NCBI GenBank assembly: GCA_023634235.1
Contig: JAMKCF010000042.1
Location: forward strand, 124,001-188,000
Reading direction: 5' to 3'
DNA from: Pisaster brevispinus
Taxonomy: Eukaryota > Echinodermata > Asteroidea > Forcipulatida > Asteriidae
DNA: 64,000 nt
The position numbers and the translations under genes are program-made. Under the pieces are notes generated by a model. That model ran no database searches. It was not told the DNA's origin and saw only the letters and a program-made list of their open reading frames with translations. Shown piece by piece: positions 1 through 12,500 of this stretch. How positions within the stretch are numbered: position 1 is the first letter of the stretch; every line of letters begins with the position of its first letter.

Positions 1-1
1 A

Positions 2-255
2 GGGACCAATTTCATGGCTCTGCTTTAACATAAGCAAAGAATCGGCACTTCTGGAAGCAGAGAATTTCCACGCCTACGTCAAGCGTATTTCACAGGTTAG
101 CAGTGATTTGGGCTTGTGTGCGTGCATACTCCATGTTGCTAGGCATTCTTCACTTTCACAGTTAGCGCACAAATTTGGCGCTTACTTTGTAAGCAGAAAA
201 TGGTAATCACATTTGCAGAATTTAGCGGTAAACAGAGCCACGAAATTTGGCCCCA
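2..255. mobile_element. MITE family A, copy 1 (ends in CCAATTTCATGGCTCTGCTT)
   Basis: Inverted-repeat element whose two ends are the forward and reverse forms of the motif ccaatttcatggctctgctta. Internal bits (agcacttctgg, ttcacaggtt, gtaagcagaaaa) also recur in the copies at 19846-20073 and 21005-21266. No coding capacity. Confidence 0.8.
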
Positions 256-456
256 GTGAATTGGGTGGGTTGCAAGTTCTGACACTGTCACTCTGATGGT
301 TTGGTACCGAAGAGCTCATTATTGTAAAATGTATCTAAACTGCAAGTACGTAGTGAGTTTTGTCGTAGTACACTGTACAAAACGCAAGTTAGTCTGCTCA
401 CTTTTAGATGGATAACTTTTTCAGACATGGGGGAATGACAAAGTGACTGTACTTAC

Positions 457-537
457 CCTTCTCATTGACAGTGATATATCAGCTGGCACATCAGGTATGA
501 CGTAAGCAATAAAGAACTTGACTGACAACACAAGATG
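457..537 (-). CDS. Anoctamin coding exon 19 (residues 792-818), TM10
   Basis: Encodes HLVLSVKFFIAYVIPDVPAD then ISLSMRR, joining in phase 0 to give FEHLVLSVKFF, the TM10 signature. Donor AGG|gtaagt shows that at least one further exon follows to the left of the window; bases 1-456 hold a repeat and no convincing terminal exon. Confidence 0.94.
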
Positions 538-3500
538 CTAGAAAGAGAAAGGAACAATAGTTTCAATAAAAAACCATCGATAGATTTATGAGCATGGGTT
601 TTAAGGCATCGCATGGTGAGGTATCAATGTATATTCAGTTTGCAGTAACACTATGTGTACATATCAGCAACGAGTGGGTCCTTAAGCAAGACACTTCATC
701 ATTATTGCTTCAACCTTCAGATGGGACGTAAGGCCGTTGGTCCCGTGTGTTGTGTTAATGCACATAAAAGAACCCAGTGCACTCATTGTAAAGAGAAGGG
801 GTTCGCCCCGGTGTTCCTGCTTTGATTGGCAGCATATTGCGCCACAGCACCCTGTAAACCATTACATGGTGCTATGTAAAGGAATAGGTCTCACACTTCA
901 AAACGAAGCTCCAGCTCCAGGAAAAAAAATACTGAGCACTTTGATACGCCCATCGGATGTGATAAATCACTTTATAAGAACTTTAGTATTATTATTATTA
1001 TATCTACTTAGCTGTGTAGATTTGTTCTTGAGAACTTGTCTTGCTATTTATTCTACTGCTGCGGAGTAGATTTTGCATTTCAGGTGACTTTTTGGAACAA
1101 AGTAGTCTCTCGAGTTCCGAAATCTACTCCGCAGCAACAGAATAAGCAGCAAGAAAAGTTCTCAAGAACCAATCTACACAGCTAAGTAGATATATACATG
1201 GTATCACCGCAAACTGAATATACATAGCTTTATGAAACCCAACACAAAAAGCACCCCAAAACTCTGCTCAAAGGTAGACTACATCATTTGCAGACATGAA
1301 CAAAATGCACTTCCAAGTTTCAACAAAATAATATCTTACTTGACTAGAAGTACATATTATGCCCAAGTTTCCAGTGAAATCCTTTTGACCGGGTGCCGTT
1401 TCATTTTAAAAGAATAATGCAATTTTGCATCATTTTGAAGTGATGTTCTGTGGTCGCCACGTTTTGAACAGAACTGGTGTGGTCTCGATGTTTCGATCAG
1501 TACCGGTGTGGTCTCGATGTTTCGAACGGTATGCTGTTCGAAACGCCGAGACCACACCGGTTCTCCTCAAAACCAACACTTCTCCCAAAAGAGTTTTAAT
1601 ACATGGTTGTACCCGCAAGTTTACTACTAAAACTTTTTCTGACGATCCACACAATGCAAATCTTTAAACATGACTTACTGACAGCTTTAATTGATACTCA
1701 CCTCAAAGCCAATGACTGTCCAAAGTTTATCGTAAATAGTGAAATCCTTAGACCAATTAGCGGTAAACGCTATGAGGAAAGCATTGGTTACAACTCCAGC
1801 AAAGTTCAGGAAGTCCAGAATGCTGTACCACATCCCTGTCAAATACGAAAAAAAAAGAACAACGTAAATGTTTTATTGGGTAACAATTACATTCTTCATC
1901 AAATATTTGGAGATAAATTGGGCTTTAAGGTGTTCTTAAAATAACGTTTATGATTTCTAGAATTATTTGGCTGATTCGAGTTACATTTTTACGTTTGAAA
2001 GATTAACTTGTGAACTGAAATGAGTCTTTAAAGTTCTGCTTATTGTTGGTAACAAATATCTTGACGCCATTAAAAATCCTGTTAAAGACGGAAACTGGTA
2101 TCCAGCTGTAAACTGGTTGAAACATGATATTTGTCAACTCACCGATTCCACCAGATATAAAGGCTATGGGTCGTCTGTTCATCCACAACATACGTCTTGC
2201 ATCCACTCTGATATCCACTAACAACACTAGGATAGCAATGAGTGGAGCCAGGGGTAGAGCGCATGAAAACAGCTGAAGACAAAGAAGGAAAGAGGTTGAT
2301 ATAAAACACAAATCATATGTTTATATATGCTGAATGGCTAGACTTTGTAATACTTGACTTTATGAAGTAGTGGTTTTTTTTATAAAAGATAAGCAGATTT
2401 CAAATGACAATCTCTCTCTGTCTAGATGGTTGAGACTTGCACAAGCTGTACTTTAAAGCCTTGTTTGTGCTCAACATCTGTTAACACGATTTAATAATTT
2501 GCTAAAAAATTTGGCCACCCTTGCCAGCCAGCGCAGTTGTTTATCAACAACAGAAAGGTCTATAGACCTTGCAAATTCTCGCTTATATCCAAGCATATTT
2601 GGGGAACTTTGGGTTCCAAAATCAAGCGCTTCAACAGGGTCCAGCGTTTTAGACTTGCCACAGTCTACACCAATGAACCTTACATGTACCTACCATGAGG
2701 AATCCATACTGGATGGTCTTCTCAGTAAACTCCCCCAGAGTGAAGTTACCCAGCTCCGGCTTAGCTCCTTCCCTCTTCAAGAAGTCGGCTTTCTCCAACT
2801 CACTTGCCTCTACGTCACCCACTTTGTTCTTACCACAACAACAACACTTCTTGAATTTTTTCTTTAACCACCTGGAAGACGAAATCCACAGAGCGTTCTT
2901 GTCAAAAAAACCTTTATGATATTGCTTTTCCCGGCAAATTTCAACAAAAAATAATATCACATTCGGCTCATTCAATTTCATGTGAAAATGAGTGCTCCGT
3001 TGCATCAGGTTTCAACAGTCAAAAGATAGCAAATCAATTTTCAATAGTTTAGCATGTAGTGGTCAAAAGAAGGGAGGAATACAAAATGAAACAGAGGGTA
3101 ACCCAAGGTGAGCCAGGAGGCTTTTTGAGGTTTTGCGGGGTTATCCAGGGTTGAACCTCGAGGTACCTCAAGTTACCACTTGTTTAATTTCGCATTTTTC
3201 CCTGAGATAATTCGATAAGATAAGTGCAAATCAATCTTAACTGCTAAGCAAAGTGTGATGTCACAATACAAATCACTATGGTAATAATGACAACTCATCT
3301 TAAGATGAATCTCAGTGCTTTGTGAAATCGAGCCCAGATTGTTGCCAGTGAAATAATATTTAACAATCCAGCAGTTTCTTGAGATTTGTACAAGTCATTG
3401 ATTTATAACATCTTAGCTCAGTTTACTCACGGCAAGATAACATCCTTGAGGAATTTCGGAAACGGTTTGATGATCATGAGGACAAAGACTTGCAGAGACA

Positions 3501-6500
3501 GCAGAGCCATGCAGTTGTTCTCATCTCCACAGCTATCTTCATATCCTTCCCCGAGGTACAAGAGCCCATCCTTCTGGGTCAACTGTCAGAGGTCAGAGGT
3601 CATGAAGAAAAAAAATTAGCCAATGAAATAAAAACCAATTACGAGATATTAGTTGCCACAGAAACAGAAACAACAACAACCATTTTTAGATCTCCTAGAT
3701 CTGAGGCTCGTTCAGTTTGGGTCAATCAGCCATTTGCGGGTTAGATTTGAATAAAGTCTTGTACAATGACTTCCTTAGTCACAAGTTACTGCTTAACTTT
3801 GAATTCCTCAGACTACAGAGACAGTTGCCCAGTCAAATGGTTCGGGGCAAGCTTTTTGTATAGCAACCCTCCAGATGGGCAAACCCTTGTACCATTGTGC
3901 CATACACCATTCATCCAGAATTGTGTATGGGTGTTTGCCGTCTCTTTTTTAACTAGGCACAAAATTGCCCTGAATCAAATGACATAGCAACTGTCTCTAT
4001 CATCTCAGGAATTCAAATTGTGATCATCAAGCGCGTCATTGTACCGGACATTATTCAAATCTAACTCGCGAAAAAAGGCTTATTCTGGATCTATCTTTTG
4101 AACGATCATGTACTAACTTGAAATAAATTATTTTGTAAATATTTGTTTATTGCAAATAACAAAGATAAACATTTTTGTTTTACAAAGATTAATGGTAAAA
4201 GACTCACGCCTCTGAAGAATGCGATATAGAACAGAGATGCATAGCTATTGACAAACTGAAAGGCAAATAGCTTGATGATCAGCGCGTCGTCATACTGGCT
4301 CTGTGTCCGATGGTTCTCTGAAAAAAAAATAGATATATTGAAAATAAAGCATTAAAATTATGGTTTTTAAATATTTACATGAAGTGATATTGCTCCCATC
4401 TATTTAAGTGAATTAATCACTGTCAGAAGTCAACATCGTCACAACCTCAGATCAACAGGTGAAGTTTTGTTGGAACATCCAAAGGTGCAAGATGCTGCCT
4501 ACATTAGGAGAATATGCTTTTTTACTCAGCTGCACCCATTTTATGGAATAATGTTGTCATCTGACATTCATACTCTACACTCACTAAGTCTGTTCAACAC
4601 TCAACAACAAAAATTCCTTTTTTTAGCAAAATTTGTTGTGATGTGTACTGTGTTTGAATACCTTCTGCTTTAGTTTCTTATTGTGTATCTGAGTGCATTA
4701 ATTACGCTGTATGCGACTTGTTTGTATACTGTATTCTTCCTGTGTGATTTTGTTACTGGAATTTTAGAGCAACACCCCCCCCCCCCTTTTGAACAGGCTG
4801 GTCTTGGACAAAGCTCAATATAAATTAAAAAACATTATTATTACCATGATCAAATGGAAAATTATTGACATCCATAAATAAGAAAGTGTCTACAGTAGGT
4901 AAAGATTAAGATTATCTTCATTTTTAAAGAATGGGAATAAAGAAACAACAACTGAATAGTTTTCAGTTTCCAAGGAACCAGTGTTTTTGGTTTTGGCTGA
5001 ACTGTGTTCAGCTTGCGTGTGTGAACATGATGAGAAGAATGTTACAAGAAGACTCTGTTGTTTCATGGGATGTTTTATAGACTAAGCAAGTCTCACGTGT
5101 ATTCAAACATTGGGACCCATTAAAGTGCGCAAGTTTGTTTCCTCCACGCGTTAAAGCAATATGTGGGACCAAGGTGGTCCCAGAATGTTTGAATATGCGT
5201 GAGACTTGCACAGTCTATTATTTCCTGCTTAATTGTATTTAGTTTAACTCATGGGTAAGAAATCATTGATAATAGTACTGATTCAAACTCACCCCAATAT
5301 GTTAATTTATAGGCAATGTAGTCGTATACCTGAAAGACAAATGACACAATTCATATTTATCAGTAACTCATCTGAACTTCAATATTAAAACGTACCCCAG
5401 CAGTTTCCCTTGTGATTTATTACTTGGCATTTCTCTGCATAATGTTGGATGTGTATGGTGTAGGGCTATCCCATTCAAAGTAGGGTCATTGTTTGACTTA
5501 TGCCAATGTAATGCTGGTATGTAGCCAAAATTATCATGAAAGATAAAATCAAAGTCACCTGTGAAAGTTTAGATTGAATACAGTGTCTGCTTGTTGAGAA
5601 AAGTTTTACAAAACTGCAACAAAACTGTCATGGTATTTTCACCACGAATGTTGATTACATCCATGTTTAGCAAGGTGACAGTGGGTATCATATTGAGGGC
5701 AGCATTCAAAGCAAATTTCAAAAAGTCGCCTGAAGTTGATCTCAAAGTTTCAATTTTTCAACTTACTTCAATAGATTCCTAATTAATGTGGACACTTCAG
5801 AAAAAAAAAATCTCGCAGAATGCTTTACTACCACGATCATCTTTGTAATAAGGAGGCTCTCGGAAAAAAAAACACAATTTCTTTTCGGGGATCACCACCA
5901 AAGTATGACCCTACCTTTAACAAACAATAAATATAAACAAGCAATACAGCATAAACAAGCAATATGTTCATTCCATATTCATAAGAGCAGTGTTTGGAAT
6001 AAAACCTCCCAGAGTGTAAAAGCCAATCCACACTTTTGAGATGTTCTGCAGTGGGATTTGAACCTGTAACCACGAGGCACAAAACAAGTAAAGAAAATTA
6101 CCACAAAGAGATGGAATGGGTTTTTTTTTAAGTAAAACTATTAACTCACTTTGCCTAGGATCATGATGGAGATGGAGTTAAGCAGCGTAGCTACAACAGT
6201 TGACGCCAGTAATCGTAGCACACTAGATGAGTCCGATAGTATAGCTGCTGAGATTACTCTGTAGATTATGACACCTAGCACACTAGCGATGACCAAGAGG
6301 GCCTGGTGGGGAAAGCAAATGACGTTATGACATTTCAATATCTAAGATGTCTTGATGATGACACCTAGCACACTAGCGATGACCAAGAAGGCCTGTGGGA
6401 AAGCAAATGATGTTATGACATTTCAATATCAAAGACGCCTTGATGGTGACACTGAAAAAATGTATGTTGTTACAATACAAACAAAATCTGGTTATTGACC

Positions 6501-9500
6501 CAATTCACCCGACATCATCGTCACAATATTCTTGGTTGCGCTATTTTAGGAGTCAATGTCCGTACGTGCTATACAGAGACTTTTCGACGATGCGGTCATA
6601 CACGCTTACCTGCTGACTCCCTAAGAGGTGAGCGTGGCAGAGTCGCTGCATGTGACATTCATGCAAGGAGGGGCCAATAGACCACACACAAAATTTTACC
6701 ACTTTTCCCACTTTTCCCCTTATGAATTATGAGTCATGTGAATCACGCCCAAAATAACTTACCATGAACACCAAGATGCCGAAAGACGCCATGAACTTCA
6801 AGAATTGTTTATGGAATGGATAGTACCAGTCCGGTAGAGACGACACAGGATCCTGAGGGAAAATAATTACAATGGTCAAATAACTTGAAAATACAAGAAG
6901 AAAAACTAAACGTGTCAATCTAACTAGTTTGTCTCTTAATTTCATTCTTACCTCCTAAATAGTGAATCAAATCCCTCATACAAAACTTCATAGCGCCTGG
7001 CTGAACATTAACTTGAAAAATAATTTACCTCATCTTCATTTCCCAACATGACGATGTTCCAAAAAAATATATATCTATAACAACAATGCTATTTGGTCCT
7101 TGGAAAAAAGTATCATCAGTTTTTTTTAGTACAAAGGCTGACCTAAACAACGTACACATTGTGTAGGCTTTAATAGACATTTCAGGCTACTTGATCACAA
7201 TTTTTCTGATTTTTCCCAAAGGGCAAAAGAAAAATTGGCAATCGGACTAATATAGGACGAATATCATGCCTTTTCATTTGGTTTTTCCCTTACACCTTAC
7301 ACCCTAGACATCTACTCTAGCAATGCAAAGGTCGTGGGTTCGAATCCGACCCGAGTGATTGCCGGTGGGGTTTTTTTTTCACAGAGCTCGGGAAAGCACT
7401 GAGCATACAGTGCTTAATACACATCGGTGTTAGGAAAAAAACAAACTAAATTCTTCATCCCCGATGCAAATGTTAACATCTATTAAACATCATGCCTGTT
7501 ACAGAGAAACAAATGTGTAATTACTTCTCGTTCTTTTGTGCCGTAGAACTCTGGTCGGTCAGGTTCTGAGAAATGATAGGTGTCGACATCCCATTCATAG
7601 GCTAGACGAGCATGCTTCCTCTTCCAAGACTCCTGAAAGACTGTACCTGTCAGGAAAATAAATCAACGTCTCAGATTGTAAGTGGTTCTTGAAGCTTCGC
7701 ATGGTGTGAAAATAAGTAACTGATAAATAAGTGAACTTGCGGGTACAACCATGTATTGAATCTCTTTGTGGGAGTGTTGGCTCTGAAAAGAGCTGATGTG
7801 GTCTCGACGTGTGGTCTCGAGCAGTGTACTCAGTTTCTTCTGAAGAAGAGCAGAGTATACTGCTCGAAACGTCGAGACCACATCGGCTCTTTTCAGACAC
7901 CAACACTCCCACAAAGAGATTTAATACATGGTTGTACCCGCAAGTTCACTATTTCTAGTCTCAGATTATGTTGATCACGTGAAGCTCCGTCTCATGCGCA
8001 CCAAAAGCTATTGAAATGATCGCCCCTATCAACTCCGAACACTCGACTCCTTACAGATCTTCAACAGATTTATCTCTTTGAATCTGCTTAACATTCAGTT
8101 CATTGCACTTGTCACCTCCACATGAAATGCTGCCATCTGTTCTGTCTTAAATTTGTCTTCACTTTGCTAAGCCCCTCGGAAAAGGCAACTAGAATGATGG
8201 CACTCTACCAATGAATCGTGATTGATTGATGTTTTATTTCATTCCCTATCCAACAGCGCAATTTAGGCCAATAACAGGATGAATTTCATTTCAACCATCG
8301 GTTAATAACCCACAAGGGGAAAATGACTAAATATACTGCAGTTTCAGTTTGTGTGGCTTCTGACTGGCAACCCCAAGCAGAGATGTTGACAACATAGAGC
8401 TTGATAGCTCAGTTGGTAGAGTGCTGGCACATTAACCCGGAGGTAGAAGGTTCAAATCCTGTTCTTGTAAATGTTTCTTTGTTTGCCTCTAAATTAACTT
8501 AACTTAACCCAATCAGTTTCCCTTGTTGTGGCTTACTACTTGATATTTGAAATTAGTCGTCAAACACAGTCAAAAGTTTTGAGGATGACATTGAGCATGT
8601 ACTTCCCGTGCAATGCTTTATTTCACCCATACTAAGAGGACAGTTGGTGGAAAAAAAGAGAGTAAAATTCTGCCTTTGTGCTGGGGAAATAGACCGATCC
8701 GTTAAGCTCCGCCCCATTGCGTATTGACCAATCACAGCCCTGATTGCGCAACCAAAAGTCCGACATGCGTGCGCGTATGCTTGGCGCGCGCAGCAGAGTT
8801 GTGCAGAATGGCAGTGGAGAGGTTCACGTGCCGTGGGTGGAGCCTTATGGATCGGTCTATTGTGTAATCCTCAAATCCAGGCCTTTGTCCTTTTGTCTCA
8901 AGAAGAGAATTACATCTAGAGGCCTCCACTGTTGTCTTTCATTGTACTTTGGCTGAATGGAGGTGAGTCAAAGTGGACTGAGATTCCAGCCTTGGTTCTG
9001 GTCATGGGTCAAATCCGTGGCCATGTCTCACGGCCGAGGTTTTGCTGCTCAAAGTGCATGAATATGGTATTTTCTTGATAGAGAAACAAAAGATCTTGGT
9101 GCTTCAATCAGAATCTTGGTTTTGTTAGGTCATAGTGTCAGTGGTACTCTCAAAGAAAAAACACTTCGACAATTCTGCTAAAGTAATCCAGTCGGACTGG
9201 AAGGGAAAAAAAAAATGCAAGATCCCTGGTAGTAAACTGGCTAAGAAGGAAACACTGAGACCTAACACTTACCCCAGAGACAAATGATGAGAGCAAAGTA
9301 AGGAGTGACTTCAGAGTCAAAGGAATTCTGAAACACACCCAACAACTCCAGGGATGTATCAGCGATGCTAAGAGAAAAAGAAATCAAACGGTAGACACAA
9401 AATTACAACCGATGGAATCTTCGATTTAGGCATTGTGTCAACGAGCATTCACACAAAACGTGACAAAACTTCACATTAGTTATTTTCAATAACTTACTCT

Positions 9501-12500
9501 GGAACAGGAATTATTTGTAAGTTTTATGAAGATTTGGTACAAAACCGATGAAATAAAACTGAGCGTTCCTTGATACCCCTGTCCTGCTAGCAGAGAACTA
9601 AAAGTTACTTATCACATAAGCCTAGCCCTGCTGGCAATCAGTAAATGTTTATATTTTTTCAAGGAGTCGTAATTGAATACATTCGTCTTTAATACGAAAG
9701 CTACCTTGAGTTTCTTCATCATGTTTTAAGACTCACTTTGAGAAGACGGAATCTTCCTGTTTAGAGGTGAGATTTTGAAAGAGCGCGATGTCCTCCGTGC
9801 GATTGTACAGCGAGATGTTATCTCGGAGTTCATCAATTAGAGCTTCTCTTCGTAGCGTGATCTCATCTCGCCTGTCAATAACCTCCATGTAGTCCTTTAT
9901 ACTGGTGGGTGGGTGAGAGAGTCAGAGAGATTGAAGACAAACTGAGTCAAGTGAGCATTAGTACATAAGCAATCTAACACACTTTAACCCTTCAGAGACC
10001 ATAGCGGTCACAAGCGGCTTGTACCGAAATGGCCATAGAGGCCGCAAGCCGCTTGTACCAAAATGGCCATGGAGGCCACAAGCGTCTTGTACCAAAATGC
10101 CCATAGCGGCCACAAGCGGCTTGTACCAAAATGCCAATAGAGGCCGCAAGCCGCTTGTACCAAAATGGCCATAGAGGCCACAAGCGTCTTGTACCAAAAT
10201 GCCCATAGTGGTCACAAGCAGCTTGTACCAAAATGCCCGTAGCAGCCACAAACGGCTTGTACCAAAATGACCATAGCGGCCACAAGCGGCTTGTACCAAA
10301 TGACCATAGCGGCCAAAAGTGGCTTGTATCAAAATGCCCATACATGTAGCTGCCACAAGCGGCTTGTACCAAAATGCCCATAGCAGCCACAAACGGCTTG
10401 TACCAAAATGCCCATAGCAGTCACAAATGGCTTGTACCAAAATGACCATAGCGGCCAAAAGTGGCTTGTACCAAAATGCCCATAGCAGCCACAAGCGGCT
10501 TGTACCAAAATGCCCATACATGTAGCAGCCACAAGAAGCTTGTACCAAAATGCCCATAGCAGCCACAAACGGATTGTACCAAAATGCCCACAGCAGCTGC
10601 AAACGACTGTAAGATTTGATCTTCTTCCACTAACAGAAAGAGGTCACAGTGAAAGTCAAATCCAGAATTGGCATTGTCCAATGTGTACCAAGTTGACATG
10701 TTATTTACATTTGTAAAACAAAATGGAATTTCTGTTTCATCTTGGCTTTTTTAAAGGCATTCTTACTGAAAAAAAAGCAGAGTACAAAAAACAATAAAAG
10801 CAGCCATGTATGGTCATATTGTGATGATTATGCAACAATGAATGGTCTCTGAAGGGTTAATGAATAATATTGTATTGTTTTACTGCCATAAGCGAGCCGA
10901 TAATGATCGACAGCATTACTTTGAAATGACGGTGGCTAGGTGAGCCAGATGACCACCAAGACATTCTAATCAATTGGAAGCAACTTGACTGTAAATTTGA
11001 GTATAAACTGTGCATAGAATAAACCGTCATATTTCTAGACCACAGTTATAATCTTCAATTAATCTTACCTCAGATACAATCCGTATCCCCATATCGCTAA
11101 TCCCATGAGAACCGGAAACCACAGTAATGACGCCATCTCACCAGCCCAGGCAAAGTAAAATGCAATCTTCTCCCCAAAGTAGTTCCTGATCTTCCACAGA
11201 GGTTGGAATTTAAAAGCTTTACACCATGTCCTGTGCAAGGTCTGTAAGTAAAATTAAGATAACGTTAATCCGGAGGTTGCAGGTTCAAGTCCTGCTTCAG
11301 TCAACTTTTCTTTTCTTTGACCCCAAGTTATTTTAAAATTTACCCAGTCAGTTTCCTTTGTAGATTATTACTTCATATTTGAAATGAAAATTTGCATCCC
11401 CGAGGCCTTAAGGTCATCCCTCTGCTGCCGCTTCCCAGGTTGTTCTTTTGTATCGTAAAGTTGGGTGCGATCCCTGGGTATTCAGCAGTTACAGGTTGAA
11501 TGGCTTCTGACTGGCACCACAAACAAAGATGAAACAAAATAGGGAGACTGCCAGCACAGGGCTAGGAAGCTCAAATGCTAGAGCGCCTTCACGCTAATCC
11601 GGATGTTGCAGGTTCATATCTCGCTCTAGTCAATTTGTCTTTGTTTCACCCCAAAATAACTTCAAGATTGCAAGGTGTCAGCAAAGTCTAATTGCAAAGT
11701 TCTTTCTTGAAGACTATTCAGGCCATTGACTATGTTTCTTTATTCTTGGCCTTGATGCCCTTTCATATGTACAAGCCTTTACCTTGAGGTCAATTTTGGC
11801 GAATTACGTGAACAAAATTTGCAGCAGTTGAACAATTTTGGAAAGACACACTGGGGAGTGAAAGTGGTTTTTATTAAAGATACTAGATGTGATTTTGGGC
11901 CGATTTGAACTTTAGATTTAAATTTTAAATGGCAATTTTTATAGATTTTAGAAAGTTTTAAGCATTTATTTAAGGTATTGCACGTCATTCACCAAAAGTA
12001 AGTGGTTAAGTGAATTAAAACTGCACATTAATTATTTTCCTATATTCCAACATACCTCACGTCCGTCACCATTCATTAACAGTTTTTATGTTACATGTGT
12101 TTTGTGCACCTAATTCAGGTAAAAGGTTAAAAAAGAAAGCAATTTTTCCAAGTCTTTGTGTACAAAACCTTGCGCTGCCTGCACCTCAGCAATGGGGGAG
12201 TGGCATGCAGCACTTGCGCATACAGATTGGTCTATTGACTCCATGCCTAACGTGCATGCGCCTTTCCTGTCCCGCCATTTTGGGAGTCAAAATGTAAACA
12301 TGGAACTGTCTCCCAAATTGGTGGAAAGTGTACGCGTGTATTGTGTGGAGGTGCATTCTGTGTTGTGCAAAGAGTCAACACCCTTTGGTTTCTTGAGTCA
12401 TGTGGGAAAATGAATCCACGGGCACACTACTCGGGTGGGATTTGAACCCTGCAAGGTTTCCTACATTCCGGCTAATAATTTGATAAAGCATCTCACCTCT

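Noticed and set aside
2..456. Terminal anoctamin exon at the left edge
   Set aside because: Bases 2-255 are a MITE and 256-456 show no acceptor followed by a basic C-terminal tail; the last exon is most likely outside the window.
8401..8475. tRNA gene suggested by tagctcagttggtagag and ggttcaaatcc
   Set aside because: The stems do not close into a proper cloverleaf, and it continues into SINE body shared with other fragments; it is a tRNA-derived SINE head.
9958..10602. 214-codon minus-strand reading frame with repeated GILVQAACGCYGHFG
   Set aside because: It is the translation of the 34-bp tandem array, which is stop-free in its frames; it lies in an intron inside a MITE.
9998..10609. CRISPR-like regular repeats
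   Set aside because: Units are contiguous tandem copies with no unique spacers, and the genome is eukaryotic.
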